From positions 1 to 35,878 of the forward strand of contig JAJFKO010000066.1 in assembly GCA_021773175.1 (NCBI GenBank): a stretch of DNA of 35,878 nucleotides, read 5' to 3'. A program made the translations under genes and the position numbers. The stretch is from Gammaproteobacteria bacterium. Its GTDB lineage: Bacteria; Pseudomonadota; Gammaproteobacteria; JAJFKO01. This document shows, in pieces, positions 9,401 to 18,500 of this stretch. Within the stretch, counting starts at the first letter, position 1. Each line of letters opens with the position of its first letter. The notes beneath the pieces were generated by a model, which worked only from the letters and a program-made list of their open reading frames with translations, did no database searches and was not told the origin of the DNA.

Positions 9401-10775
9401 ACATGAAGGTAACCGAAGAAGACTTTTTGTCGGTCTTCTGCAGCATAAAAACCTTAGTTCTTTAGATGAAAGATACGCACTATTAACTAGATTAGAAATA
9501 AATGACAGCAACACAATATGTGCAGTAACCGAGGCTGTTGATGCATGTGACGTATTAAAGAATATTGCAGAATGTCATCCCGGCTCGCTGTTAAATAAAG
9601 CGGTTAACTTATCAGATACGCATCGATTATCAGATGAAGTGTTGGCAGATAAGTTGATCGAACATAAAAGTCCAATAACTTTTTTAGAAGCACTTGTGGC
9701 AATGACCTCAGAACAAACTTTATTTTTACATAGCCGTGATATTCTGGACATGCTGCTGGAAGCAACGGATCCAAAAACCTTAACAATTAATCTTAGTAGA
9801 TTATGCCAGTGCGGTATTCCTGTTGGGCTATATGCACACGATATTGCACAAAGTAATAATCCACTCAATACAGTAATGATATTATTGCCACTGTCTCCAG
9901 TGTTAACCGCAAGCTCAATTTGTGCTATTGCTAGCATGGAGACACCACGAGCAGTACTTGATGCACGAGATGTTTGGATTAAGTTTCGTGATGCGCGGGA
10001 AGCGTTGCTTATTCCAACTGAAAACATAAGCTATGATAAGGCTTATGTGAAGAGCCTTGCTGTTGCTATACATGTTTTGCAACAAGCTAAACTATTCCAA
10101 GCTTCAGATATCGCTTGTGTTTATGCCCCGCAAAATGCAGATATATTACAGCAACTAACAATTGAATTAGGCGTTGCTTTACCTGCTGCTCCAGCAGTAG
10201 AAGAAGAGGGTGCTCAGCAATTTTCAGGGGTGCCGGATACTTCCGCCAAAGATTTTAAAACTAACGATGTCGCAAAGTTGTTAAGACTATTAGATGTCAA
10301 TGCTATACTTGATGATTCAGTGCAACGGGCGGCATTGCAGTTGACAGAGATAAAGCTATTCCTGCAAGTGTTGCAGCTAGAGCGACTAAAAACACTTTGC
10401 TTAGGAGCAGACAGTGCAAAATCATTACTGCTAGAGAACTTTGAGGATATTTGTAATCTTGTACAGTCACAATTTTTATTGGATGTGCAAAAAGTATTAC
10501 TGGCAAATCCATTCAATGCTGAACAATATGCTGAAATATTTAAACGGTTGCATGAACAGGCACTTGGAGTAGAACTAAAGTCAGCATTTCAAATGCCAGA
10601 AAACCCTGGCCAACAGTTATCTGATTTTAAAGGTTCTTTCTCTGCTCACTGTGGTGACGGTGATTCGCGTGTTGCGAGTAGCTCAAGTGCTACAAGTCCA
10701 GCAGGTGGTACAGTATATGAAGAAGATAGCCGCGAGAAAAAGCCAGGTTCACCAACTTTACAAAGAAAACTGTAG
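6441..10775 (+). CDS. 1444-residue all-helical orphan protein, candidate effector-like protein
   Basis: Long uninterrupted ORF with a strong ribosome site (GGAGGAG near 6428) inside the preceding gene. No signal peptide, no clear membrane segment and no catalytic motif that I recognise. The composition (Leu, Ala, Glu, Lys, Ser) and recurring patterns such as LLTSERIKHFF, LLTASRASQAA, ILDKSLKAEL and LFQASDIACVYA suggest stacked helical hairpins. The C-terminal 60 residues are Ser/Gly/Pro-rich and disordered-looking, ending KKPGSPTLQRKL; the 1013-residue protein at 25069-28110 ends in a similar KPGS-containing basic tail. Function unknown. A secreted scaffold or effector-like role is inference from size, composition and absence of recognisable enzymatic domains. 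Confidence 0.85.
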   Translation: MSLHQSIKDAISVCEAKADYNSKDSLAIKVLKAWQNSRKQPFAEDLLKCFNGHVPDESAPEYVVYTAVTEHVGSTLAEDKKSVLSIAKRLLGKGVFSSNGLTDTYKYSRWNKIMSHSDIASLSGCVENLVSIDALDNVTFWNVLESVSYNPYEDLSLLQDISKLSSKGYPNIIGSIRNADVLIVLATAKRLGYLPNNSKSLSSFITRVQGNNSYGNKILSGETVDALRALVKSNSHPGNDKLREMQMFFAQLVFPTELPSMRGVHISSSLASDMTKLIPLLEKFGYFKHNSTISFPKGAYKQKLTYYVAVRLWRDVFKEKVDSKEKQTAVIFLLTFFIERAEFFEHSHGHKLNPPDVTYNQFCDLLQLMDEHIPGFVTLRTGDDPRRFSHMRNLLYFFNKLDGPKGEKLRGAYKDKSGIVQNHMLFAMYALCHSELVEESEIESCFKLLANDAYRNGILNMARLDVLNSVNVETLQRSLFPANDTAITTETDVNGTADIDYIGALTRLVCATQLESEQTPEQVILSAAFTMLAPCLRTLPNIAALVNAEEPIESTTRLNYKLEALFKSIQDEDLLEQFKQLAACHAVTIVYAFMLLQDACLLTSERIKHFFNYETSLTLGYSYQSFTKVFLIKICDNFVAVMNMLQANGLRITELLVDSALAVAENAGNVTEQVSLLMSLYGKGLLTASRASQAARVKEPAKIKGRIERLPGSECTSDNILIDCLLIDNRDKAVALFKELAKRTLLTLDVACKAECSSIGKLSNIRKEIERLDIFQIPVDNILVLGFFASQHPSALVDAFILARAEGILDKSLKAELCNISMPMALVRARVKKKQSLEGYMLSNTNCSALLASENEESIRQCFNLLQRSSIQRNDNLDMQIIYYSSPKELSAFLQALVGLRMLSALQNEDLALIFKQTSEQIELRVKALERAKQLGCEVIHPNRQRAEKEPEGTPAANRSQVCVRDLLAHEELEKVLKYHERKGGFLHEGNRRRLFVGLLQHKNLSSLDERYALLTRLEINDSNTICAVTEAVDACDVLKNIAECHPGSLLNKAVNLSDTHRLSDEVLADKLIEHKSPITFLEALVAMTSEQTLFLHSRDILDMLLEATDPKTLTINLSRLCQCGIPVGLYAHDIAQSNNPLNTVMILLPLSPVLTASSICAIASMETPRAVLDARDVWIKFRDAREALLIPTENISYDKAYVKSLAVAIHVLQQAKLFQASDIACVYAPQNADILQQLTIELGVALPAAPAVEEEGAQQFSGVPDTSAKDFKTNDVAKLLRLLDVNAILDDSVQRAALQLTEIKLFLQVLQLERLKTLCLGADSAKSLLLENFEDICNLVQSQFLLDVQKVLLANPFNAEQYAEIFKRLHEQALGVELKSAFQMPENPGQQLSDFKGSFSAHCGDGDSRVASSSSATSPAGGTVYEEDSREKKPGSPTLQRKL

Positions 10776-11171
10776 CAAGACAATAAGCGTAAATGTAAAT
10801 TTTCAGGGCGATATGAAAAAATAATAATTTGTACAGCATTCATAATGCATAATAAAGAGACTTATTACTATATTAAAACGAAAGCACTAACAAATAAAAT
10901 GGGGAATCATGCCAAGTTTTTTTATCTATAAAATCTGTGAATAAAGGTATTAATTAACAATGTTTAAAACTTTGTTCTCTTAACTTTGAGGAGTATCAGG
11001 GTCTTTCTTGAGTCTATTCTTTTAGATAGAACCAGATACAAATGTTTTACTAGATATTATTATTAAATAAAGAACGTTCTCCTTGATGTGGTTCTTTTTA
11101 GTGTTAGGACCCTAAATATAATATATAATGCACGATATTATTGTTTCTATGCTAAATAAGGAAAGCTTGCT
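10776..11171. other. Upstream region of ilvD, possible weak terminator
   Basis: About 400 AT-rich bases. AAAGAAC near 11069 can pair with GTTCTTT at 11090-11096 ahead of a short T-run, a possible weak terminator for the preceding transcript or leader hairpin for ilvD. It contains the palindrome AGAACGTTCT at 11071-11080. No leader peptide with runs of branched-chain amino-acid codons was found, so I do not claim attenuation. Confidence 0.35.
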
Positions 11172-12917
11172 ATGTCGAATCAATTTGATAAATCTAAATT
11201 GCCAAGTCGCTATGTTACTCTAGGACAAGAGCGTGCACCACATCGCTCACAATTGCGCTCAATGGGCTTTACTGACAAAGATATTGCAAAGCCATTTATT
11301 GCAATTGGCTCGGCTTTTAATGAAATGGCTCCATGTAATTTAAACCTATTTAAGCAGGCGGAATCCGTTAAGAACGGTGTCTATAGCAGTGGTGGTATTG
11401 CGAGAATCTTCAATACAATTTCTGTGACTGATGTGCAGGCAGAAGGAAATCCAGGAATGCGGGCTTCCTTGCCAAGTCGTGAAGTGATTGCAGACTCCAT
11501 CGAACTGGTTATGCGCGGACATAATTATGATGGACTTGTTTTAATTGGTAGTTGCGATAAAACCAATCCTGCTATGTTAATGGCAATGTTACGCCTAAAC
11601 GTACCAAGTGTATTTTTATATGGTGGTACGATGTTGCCAGGAAAATGGCGCGGCCAGGCGGTCACTATGCAGGATGTTTTTGAAGGCGTGGGCGCTAATG
11701 CCAAAGGAGATATGTCTGATGAAGATCTGCGCGAGTTGGAATGCGTGGCTTGCCCTTCAGCTGGCACTTGTGCGGGCATGTTCACTGCCAATAGTATGGG
11801 AGCAATTTCAGAAGCGTTGGGAATAGCGGTTACCGGTAGTTTTGCAGCGCCAGCTCCTTATGATTCAAGAAAAGCCTATGCTGAGAAAGTAGGTGAGGCC
11901 GTAATGAATATGCTTAAACTGAATATACGACCAAGAGATGTTATCACTTGCAAATCTTTAGAAAATGCAGCTGCTATAGTTGCTGCAACGGGTGCTTCGA
12001 CTAACACAACATTGCATCTTCCAGCCATTGCTCATGAAGCGGGTATCGATTTTAACTTAAGCCATATTAAAGAAATTTTTAAGCGGACCCCATTAATTGC
12101 CTCTTTGAAGCCTGGCGGTAAATATCCGGCTAAAGCATTATATGATATTGGTGGTATTGCTGTAGTCTTGAAACAATTATTGGACGGCGGGTTTTTACAT
12201 GGTGACTGCATGACCGTGACAGGCAAGAGTCTTGCTGAAAATATTGAAAATGCTGCCTTGCCTAAGAATCAAGATGTTGTAGTTTCTATTAAAAAGCCGT
12301 TGAGTCATACCGGTGGATTATCCATCTTGCACGGTAGTTTTGCCCCAGATGGTGCTGTGCTCAAAACGGTGGGCGTGAATACACGTCAATTTAAAGGAAA
12401 AGCACTAGTATTTGATAGAGAAGAGGCAGCTTTTACTGCGGTAACTGAAGGAAAAGTGAAGGCGGGTGATGCTGTTATTGTGCGTTATGAGGGGCCTAAA
12501 GGTGGCCCCGGGATGCGCGAAATGTTAGCTACTACTAGTGCTCTATTCGGGGCAGGGTTGGGTGATTCTGTCGCCTTAATCACAGATGGCCGCTTTTCTG
12601 GAGCGACGCGCGGATTGAGTATTGGTCACGTTTGTCCGGAAGCGGCTGACGGTGGTCCGATTGCATTAGTAAAAGATGGAGATGAAATCACAATTGATGT
12701 CGATGCGGGCACCATTGATTTGCATGTGTCTGAAGATGAATTATTAAAACGGAAAAAAAGCTTTAAGCCATTAACTCATGAATATACCTCTGGCGCGATT
12801 TGGCGTTATTGCCAGCATGTGGGTTCTGCGCATCAAGGTGCAGTTACCAATCCAGGTGCAAACGGTGAGACCAATGTGTATGGTAATGAGTTACAAGCTG
12901 GATATAATGATGTCTGA
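11172..12917 (+). CDS. ilvD: Dihydroxy-acid dehydratase
   Basis: 581 residues, a normal length for the IlvD/Edd family. It converts 2,3-dihydroxy-3-methyl(iso)valerate to the 2-oxo acids in valine and isoleucine synthesis (also the pantothenate/leucine precursor). Visible family signatures: Cys55 in MAPCN, Cys128 in [10 protein letters not shown], Cys200 in [17 protein letters not shown], and the C-terminal [12 protein letters not shown] and GHVCPEA blocks. The three cysteines fit a [2Fe-2S] enzyme. AAGGAAAG precedes the ATG at a usual distance. It stands alone, without ilvB/C/A neighbours, between orphan genes, and is the only obvious core-metabolism gene in the window. Confidence 0.97.
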   Translation: MSNQFDKSKLPSRYVTLGQERAPHRSQLRSMGFTDKDIAKPFIAIGSAFNEMAPCNLNLFKQAESVKNGVYSSGGIARIFNTISVTDVQAEGNPGMRASLPSREVIADSIELVMRGHNYDGLVLIGSCDKTNPAMLMAMLRLNVPSVFLYGGTMLPGKWRGQAVTMQDVFEGVGANAKGDMSDEDLRELECVACPSAGTCAGMFTANSMGAISEALGIAVTGSFAAPAPYDSRKAYAEKVGEAVMNMLKLNIRPRDVITCKSLENAAAIVAATGASTNTTLHLPAIAHEAGIDFNLSHIKEIFKRTPLIASLKPGGKYPAKALYDIGGIAVVLKQLLDGGFLHGDCMTVTGKSLAENIENAALPKNQDVVVSIKKPLSHTGGLSILHGSFAPDGAVLKTVGVNTRQFKGKALVFDREEAAFTAVTEGKVKAGDAVIVRYEGPKGGPGMREMLATTSALFGAGLGDSVALITDGRFSGATRGLSIGHVCPEAADGGPIALVKDGDEITIDVDAGTIDLHVSEDELLKRKKSFKPLTHEYTSGAIWRYCQHVGSAHQGAVTNPGANGETNVYGNELQAGYNDV

Positions 12918-13307
12918 TGCGTGAGGGGGCACTGTTGTAAGGGGCTCCCAAGGAATTTACAGAAGAGATGTTACACTTGCACGTGTCTGTGGCTAATTGC
13001 TAATTAGTCGGCTATCGGCAACTCAAATAATCCACGACAAAGCTTTTTCCGTTTAAAATGGTTAAGTGACATTGAATGTGTGAGCTTGTCATTGGATATT
13101 AATGAATAACTGGGACTCAGTATTGGAATACAGCGGAGGAAGCAATATATCAAAAAGCAGCCTGATAGCCACTTTTGAGTCGCTTACAAACAACTCCGAA
13201 ACAATTCGTTACGCTTTGTAACTCACCGCGACAATTTGTTACCAATATTTTATTGCTAAAGTTTTTTAAGTTGATATTGTATTGCGTATCAACTTTGGAG
13301 GTAAGTT
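12918..13307. other. Intergenic region, no gene recognised
   Basis: About 390 bases after ilvD. An imperfect stem (GGGGGC near 12925 with GCTCCC near 12944) lacks a T-run, so it is not a convincing terminator. GGCACTGTTGTAA at about 12929 resembles an IS6-family terminus, but no partner end or transposase is nearby. The next gene's GGAGG ribosome site is at about 13297. Confidence 0.4.
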
Positions 13308-14168
13308 ATGAGAAACTTGGCAACAAACGAGAGTTTAGACAAGCCGCTATTAGCAGACTTATCACAAACTGAAACTGATCCTACTCCTACTCAAATAGAT
13401 GACACTTTGCATTTCAGTACTTTGCAAAATTTTCTATTTTACTACTCAGAAGAACTTGAAGATCGTATTGCTTATCTTGAAGAAATACATCAATGGCTTA
13501 AAGACAGAGCGAATTTATATGAACAAACTCAATATGTTTTTTCTACAGTACGATTGATAGCCCTACTACTCTTCATTCCTGCAATGTCATTACATCTATT
13601 GAATCTAACGCTTTTTTTTACAGATCAAGATGGAGGAGAATTTACAGAAATCTCAAAACCTTTAGTCAGGCTGATGTTTAGGTTGTTTACGCCTATAGGA
13701 TTATGCTGCATTTTATTAAATGCCACTTTCGGATTTCTTGCGCTTAGTGACGAATCAAAGTTAGAAAATTACTTGCGAAATATTGCACGAGAAACATCAC
13801 TAGAATCACAGGAAGGAGAATACCCTGAGCATGTTAACCATGCTTTATATCATCCAAACAAACAATATCAAATAGAAGAACTGCTAGGTATCTTGAAAGT
13901 CACTCACGACTTTGTAAAAAGAGAGGCTTCTAATGATCCAACAAGAAACAGAACATCTTTAAATCCTAATATTCCAACCCAATTTACAATCTGGTCAGTG
14001 TCCAAATCCAAGAAAGAACCTGCTACTAATTCTTCAGTACTAAGTAGTTCATCGAAAAGGTCATTTTTCTCTTTTACAAGTCAAAGAGAAGATGAAAATA
14101 ATGATATTGAAGCACCGCAAGAGAAAAGAGTTAACCCTAGACTCTGTCGATTGAAACGCGAGGAATAA
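13308..14168 (+). CDS. Membrane protein of unknown function with disordered Ser-rich tail
   Basis: 286 residues. GGAGG about 7 bases upstream of the ATG fixes this start, rather than a longer overlapping frame. A polar N-terminus of about 75 residues contains a short coiled-coil-like stretch (EELEDRIAYLEEIHQWLKD). Two hydrophobic segments follow at about residues 80-104 and 124-148, separated by a charged loop. The C-terminal 110 residues are polar, Ser/Thr/Asn-rich and end in a basic run. No known domain recognised. The hairpin topology with both tails on one side resembles membrane-inserted orphan proteins of intracellular bacteria, which is inference only. Confidence 0.75.
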   Translation: MRNLATNESLDKPLLADLSQTETDPTPTQIDDTLHFSTLQNFLFYYSEELEDRIAYLEEIHQWLKDRANLYEQTQYVFSTVRLIALLLFIPAMSLHLLNLTLFFTDQDGGEFTEISKPLVRLMFRLFTPIGLCCILLNATFGFLALSDESKLENYLRNIARETSLESQEGEYPEHVNHALYHPNKQYQIEELLGILKVTHDFVKREASNDPTRNRTSLNPNIPTQFTIWSVSKSKKEPATNSSVLSSSSKRSFFSFTSQREDENNDIEAPQEKRVNPRLCRLKREE

Positions 14169-14336
14169 TATTTATTACTTAAAGTGTTTTACTGCTGAGG
14201 CTTGAGTTCATGATGTGTTTTTTTGTTATCTTTAAATCCGCGCTTATGATATTTAATTTTATTTTTTATCACCATGGGTAAAATACACAGCCAAAGCAAT
14301 TAAGAGGAGAGCGCGAAAGGTCATGCGTTAACTAGC

Positions 14337-14654
14337 ATGCAAGCAGACAGTGAAGATGAACCGAGTGTTGATCCAGAAATAGCATCTTTACTTCATAAAA
14401 TTCATGCATTATCGAGTAAAGCCCATGCGGATTTACCACCAGCCATGATGCAGTTTCAAAAAGAAACGGCTATTGTGCAGACTGGTATAGAAAAATTGCT
14501 GATTGAATTAATGGTAAAAGGCATGCCCTTTAAAGTGATTTTCATGAGTGTTTTTTATTTTTGGTTTACATTGGATGTGCCATTACGCGTTGAAGATACG
14601 GCTATATTTTATGACTATTTGCCATTTGATGAAATAGGTAATATTATGATTTAG
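14337..14654 (+). CDS. Small hypothetical protein (105 residues)
   Basis: Acidic N-terminus, a helical middle and one hydrophobic stretch (about residues 62-80, PFKVIFMSVFYFWFTLDVPL). The frame has no earlier start after the TAA at 14301, so the ATG at 14337 is the only choice; the purine-rich GAAAGG upstream is rather distant, making expression uncertain. It lies 57 bases upstream of the secreted hydrolase gene on the same strand and could share its transcript. Family not recognised. Confidence 0.5.
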   Translation: MQADSEDEPSVDPEIASLLHKIHALSSKAHADLPPAMMQFQKETAIVQTGIEKLLIELMVKGMPFKVIFMSVFYFWFTLDVPLRVEDTAIFYDYLPFDEIGNIMI

Positions 14655-14711
14655 TAAAAACAACTGCTGCAGGTTATCAGCAGCAAAATTGCTGAATGAA
14701 GAAATGGAAGC

Positions 14712-15635
14712 ATGATGAGACTTATTAATTATTTCCTATCCATCTCTATCTTATTAATATCACCAATAACAAATGTATTAGCAACAACCACATGGCATTT
14801 TATCCCTCGTGATGTAAGCTCTTTACACAGCAAACCTGCCAACGCACGCATTCACTATGGCAAAGGCCCTTTACAGTTTGCTGACCTAAGATTGCCGAAA
14901 GGTAAAGGCCCTTTTCCAGTTGCTATTATCGTGCATGGTGGTTGCTGGGCATCCAAGTTTGCTACTTATAAAGATACTGCAGCTTTATCTGATGCACTGC
15001 GTGATAATGGTATTGCCACATATAATGTTGAATATCGGCGAGAAGACAATAAGGGTGGTGGCTGGCCTGGCACCTTTAATGATGTGGCACACGCAGCAGA
15101 TTATTTACGCAAAATCGCAAAAAAATATTCACTTAATTTGAAAAACGTGATTGCAGTTGGGCATTCTGCAGGCGGTCATCTTGCATTGTGGTTAGCCGCG
15201 CGCCATAATTTACCTAAACAAACTGTGTTATATACTAAAAATCCGTTACCATTACGCGGCGTAGTGGTACTAGATGGCGTACCTAATTTAAAAGCTTTTC
15301 GCAAACAAGGTATTAACACTTGTGAAGGCATTGATGTGGTGGGTAAACTTTTAGGAAACACGCCAAAACAAATTTCAGAACGTTATAAGTATGCTTCGCC
15401 AAGCGAATTACTGCCATTGGATGTGCCGCAAATTTTAATATTTGGACGTAAAGACACATCTGTTCCACCATCATTTGGTTATACCTATACAAAGATAGCT
15501 CGTAAGCATGGAGATAAAGTAAAATTTATTACCATTCCATTCTTAGGGCACCATGGGGCCGCTGTACCTAACTCACTCGCCTGGCCAGCTGTTAGATCAT
15601 CAGTGCTATCACTATTAAATATCAAAAAAAATTAA
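14712..15635 (+). CDS. Secreted alpha/beta-hydrolase (esterase/lipase-like)
   Basis: 307 residues. An N-terminal signal peptide (hydrophobic core about residues 8-23, cleavage probably near the Ala24-Thr region) predicts export. HGG at residues 75-77 is the oxyanion-hole motif and GHSAGG around Ser152 is the nucleophile elbow. FGRKDTSVP supplies the likely catalytic Asp and LGHHGA the His. The layout matches BD-FAE/kynurenine-formamidase-like and HSL-type small esterases, which hydrolyse ester or amide bonds; the substrate cannot be read from sequence. GGAAG lies just upstream. ATG codons at 14712 and 14715 are both possible starts. Confidence 0.88.
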   Translation: MMRLINYFLSISILLISPITNVLATTTWHFIPRDVSSLHSKPANARIHYGKGPLQFADLRLPKGKGPFPVAIIVHGGCWASKFATYKDTAALSDALRDNGIATYNVEYRREDNKGGGWPGTFNDVAHAADYLRKIAKKYSLNLKNVIAVGHSAGGHLALWLAARHNLPKQTVLYTKNPLPLRGVVVLDGVPNLKAFRKQGINTCEGIDVVGKLLGNTPKQISERYKYASPSELLPLDVPQILIFGRKDTSVPPSFGYTYTKIARKHGDKVKFITIPFLGHHGAAVPNSLAWPAVRSSVLSLLNIKKN

Positions 15636-16051
15636 CGTAATATATGCGCCAGATGTGTACTTTTTAGTGATGTTGTTATTTAATATTGCCATGTTTATTT
15701 TCTCTTTATTGTTGTTAAGTTTTAGTTTGATCATTTCGGGTCATATCCTAAACAGTGAGAAATTCAGCAGAGTGATGCAAGAGCACGAACTCTGGTTTCC
15801 CCGTTAAGAGAGCTTGTTGCATGGTTATGTTATCTTCTATTTAACTTTTGTATTTTCTGGATATCGTTGCTTCATTTTCTATTTCATTATCGGTTGTATT
15901 TAATCTACTTTCGCAAATACTGTTAAAGAATAAGAAGAATGGAAAAACTATCATTTTTTGATTTATTCTTTATGCGGATTAAAAGGATGCTTTATCTAAG
16001 ACCCATTATTGGCAATAAATTTAGTTTAACTTTATGAGTAAAGACTTAAAT
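15636..16051. other. Intergenic region; one 45-codon ORF with a hydrophobic segment
   Basis: About 415 AT-rich bases between convergent genes. A short ORF at 15670-15807 encodes 45 residues: a hydrophobic N-terminal half (about residues 2-22) and a polar tail ending in LWFPR. It could be a single-pass small membrane protein, but it has no ribosome-binding site that I can see, so it is not listed as a gene. Confidence 0.35.
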
Positions 16052-16741
16052 TTATGTTGCTGTAAGCATATCTTTTAAATGTGTAGAAAGTAGGCTGTTA
16101 GGTATGATTGCGATATAACCCTGACTTATCGCATAGTCAATAATTTCATTTTTTTTACGGCAGTTAAATTTTATTTTGATATTTTCAACATGTTTCTCAA
16201 CTGTTCTAGAACTGATGTTTAAAATGTTGGCAATACATTTTGTAGACTTACCTCTAGCAATAAAAAATAAAACTTCACTTTCTCGTTTAGTAAGATTCTC
16301 AAAAACAGGTTTACCTATAAAGTATTGTTCCAAGTTAAAGCGGTTTTTTTCATCCAGTTGACAAAGAGTTTTATTCCAACTTGGTATCTCAATGACATGT
16401 GCTATGACCATAATACCTTGAATTTTATTTTTATCATCTATAATCGGAAATTTATAATTATTCATCCATATTTGTTCGCCAGAAGAGAGTAGAGTTGGTT
16501 GAATTGATGTGTACACAATATTATTTAATGTGTCAGCTTCATGTTGTAAATAAAGATGTGTTTTCTCCGCCCATGCGCAGTCAGTATCTTGTTTACCGAT
16601 GATTAATTCTTCGTTATCAAATCCTGCAGCATTGAGCCAACGTCTATTTGCTGAGGTAAATTCAAGGTTAATATCTTTAGCTACCATTAAGAAAGGGGAT
16701 TGTTCGAGAGCATAAAGAATACTATTTGACAAAGCTTCCAT
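16052..16741 (-). CDS. PAS–LuxR-type transcriptional regulator
   Basis: 229 residues. Residues about 8-118 look like a PAS sensor (LEQSPFLMVAKDINLEFTSA at the start, a typical IQGI…VIAHVIEI ending). Residues about 150-205 are a LuxR/GerE helix-turn-helix (LTKRESEVLFFIARGKSTK, then SRTVEKHVENIK). It should bind DNA as a dimer in response to an unknown signal; no receiver Asp is present, so it is not a classical response regulator. An AAGGG ribosome site lies upstream. An IS30 remnant begins only 18 bases beyond the start codon, so its original promoter region has probably been replaced. Confidence 0.88.
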   Translation of the reverse strand: MEALSNSILYALEQSPFLMVAKDINLEFTSANRRWLNAAGFDNEELIIGKQDTDCAWAEKTHLYLQHEADTLNNIVYTSIQPTLLSSGEQIWMNNYKFPIIDDKNKIQGIMVIAHVIEIPSWNKTLCQLDEKNRFNLEQYFIGKPVFENLTKRESEVLFFIARGKSTKCIANILNISSRTVEKHVENIKIKFNCRKKNEIIDYAISQGYIAIIPNSLLSTHLKDMLTAT

Positions 16742-16758
16742 AGGAAAAACCCTTCGGA

Positions 16759-16905
16759 TTGGTGCGTCAATACCTTAAGAAAGGCAGTGGTTTTAAAGAT
16801 ATTGATGATAATGCGCTTTCGCTCTTGATGTTTAAATTAAATTCTAGGCCACGAAAATCACTGAATTATCAAACTCCATATGAGCTTTTCAATATCGATA
16901 CATAA
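16759..16905 (+). pseudogene. IS30-family transposase remnant, C-terminal 48 codons
   Basis: Reads LVRQYLKKGSGF through NIDT and a stop, matching the C-terminus of the transposase at 21358-22341 (LVRQYLKKGSSF, NKPRK/NSRPRK, LTPQQVFN/QTPYELFN). Everything upstream of the last catalytic-domain helix is gone. About 40 bases after the stop, at 16944-16966, a weak IS30-right-end-like sequence (TGTTACTG then TTGAATA) is visible. A different subfamily member from the intact copy. Confidence 0.8.
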
Positions 16906-17133
16906 CTAGGAAAAAACAGGGACAATCAAAATGTTGGTTGAGATGTTACTGTTTCATTGAATATAGCAAATGATTGTAACAACAAGAATTTTTAAGCAAT
17001 TTTTCAACCTTTCTATACCCGTAACATTCCACTTAGCTTTCAATAAAATGGATATCATCATGTTGTTTCAATCTTTAAATTAATAAATGACGCAAAATTT
17101 TATTTCATTGGTTTACCTGAGTACGACTATTCT

Positions 17134-18330
17134 GTGCTGGACATGATATGTTGTATTCATTATGGAAGAAAAGTATGCACGGACAAAGGTGATGTTCCCC
17201 TGACTTTTGAGTTGATTGTTGAATATGCGAGAAAACGTTGTAAATTGCCTTTCTTTACAATAGAACAGCTCAATAGAGAAAAATTTTATCGTCAAATGCA
17301 TCCAACACTTTGGATACAAAATGCCTTTAATCATTTAACGCAAGCTGCGAAACATATTATTGATAATAATGAGCAACACATATTTGAATTTAACTGTTAT
17401 GAAAAAGCTACAGCTCTATTTAAATGGCTAAATTTTTGTTACGGATATGGGATTGGAGGTCTTTTAGGAATAATAATTGATATTAAAAAGCAGGGTAATA
17501 AGTTTATGATGATGTTAAGCCCTACACATTATTACCAGCTATGTCCAATGAATGCCGCCGATATTAGTTTATCAGATGAGCCTGTCACTCAATGTTTGCA
17601 AGAGGGTATGCTGCTAATAAAAATTTTTGGTGATAATTGTTCTAATTGGAAAAATTTTTTAGCACAGTTAGTAGATCCCAGGCAACGAGCTAAATTACGG
17701 GGTTGTAGGCCAGCAGCTACTGGTGCTAGCTTTAAGTTTTTCCATTTACAAGGTAACCTTGGGTCATATATTAAAGGTTCTAAAGTAAAACCACAGTACG
17801 CAACCCATGCGAAAAAGCAAAGCATGACTTTGGTTACATGTGATATCTCGTCAAGGCTATTTTTACAAGAGCTAACAGATGTCCCTCTGGTTGGTGTGGC
17901 TATGCGTACTGACTCAAATCTAAGCCAATCAACTTACCATCCAGACAAAGTTAAGATTCGAGCAATGATGAGCAAATCTGGAAATTCATATGCCCGTCCA
18001 TGGTGCGGGGATATGAAGGCAGTTACTCGATATAGACAAGCAGTTCATGGCATTAATTTTACAACGCTCCCAGGATTTATGGCTGCGATTCAATCAAACC
18101 CATTAACCGTCAATGAAGTACTTGGTGAGCCAAGTAGTGGGTCGCTGCTAGCAATTGTGATTGGCCGAGATACACCTAAAGCTCGTGATATTGCAAGATC
18201 ATACCAACATGATGCTGAGTTGGCTTTAGGGGTGAGACTTCCCATTTGTGTGTATGACAGTGGGGAAAAGGAATTTAATGCGGATATTGATGTAAACTCT
18301 GCAAGTCATTTAAAGAGGCCAAGTCGCTAA
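17134..18330 (+). CDS. Orphan protein of unknown function, probably missing its 5' end
   Basis: 398 residues from the GTG at 17134. The frame is open back to 17047 and the extra translation (INDAKFYFIGLPEYDYS) looks like ordinary protein, yet it has no ATG and no ribosome site; the first in-frame ATG is at 17143. An IS30 remnant ends about 140 bases before the frame opens, so the original start was probably lost by rearrangement. No known domain recognised. The last 50 residues (IGRDTPKARDIARSYQHDAE onward) recur in a degraded form at 33802-34077. The dispersed repeat and IS30-like end follow this gene at 18393, as they follow the second copy. Confidence 0.65.
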   Translation: MLDMICCIHYGRKVCTDKGDVPLTFELIVEYARKRCKLPFFTIEQLNREKFYRQMHPTLWIQNAFNHLTQAAKHIIDNNEQHIFEFNCYEKATALFKWLNFCYGYGIGGLLGIIIDIKKQGNKFMMMLSPTHYYQLCPMNAADISLSDEPVTQCLQEGMLLIKIFGDNCSNWKNFLAQLVDPRQRAKLRGCRPAATGASFKFFHLQGNLGSYIKGSKVKPQYATHAKKQSMTLVTCDISSRLFLQELTDVPLVGVAMRTDSNLSQSTYHPDKVKIRAMMSKSGNSYARPWCGDMKAVTRYRQAVHGINFTTLPGFMAAIQSNPLTVNEVLGEPSSGSLLAIVIGRDTPKARDIARSYQHDAELALGVRLPICVYDSGEKEFNADIDVNSASHLKRPSR

Positions 18331-18392
18331 TAATGAACCTATACCAGAATAATCTGTAGATATTTTTTTAACCCAATGTAGAATACTATTAG

Positions 18393-18500
18393 TGTTGCAT
18401 TAGTCAGTTGAATCCACCTGCTCACCTAATACAAAGGTTCCAGTAATATAGATTAAATGAACCTAGGGTAGGGTGTTCAGAACGTAGAAGACATTCTAAA
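18393..18500 (+). repeat. IS30-end-like sequence plus dispersed repeat copy 3
   Basis: 18393-18416 (TGTTGCATTAGTCAG then TTGAATCCA) resembles, in reverse orientation, the IS30 terminal inverted repeat as I remember it from E. coli (TGTAGATTCAATTGG then CAACGCAACA). A spacer of about 18 bases leads to the dispersed repeat at 18436-18500, containing TTCCAGTAATATAGATT, TGTTCAGAACG and GACATTCTAAA. The GGTTC and GAACC at either end of the first part form a small inverted repeat. Confidence 0.75.

Noticed and set aside
9575-10027. 150-codon minus-strand ORF inside the 1444-residue gene
   Set aside because: Antisense shadow of a clearly coding frame; no ribosome site or recognisable domain.
12929-12941. 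GGCACTGTTGTAA resembling an IS6-family terminus after ilvD
   Set aside because: Short match, no second end and no transposase nearby; the real IS6-type element in this window has a different terminus (GGTTCTGT).
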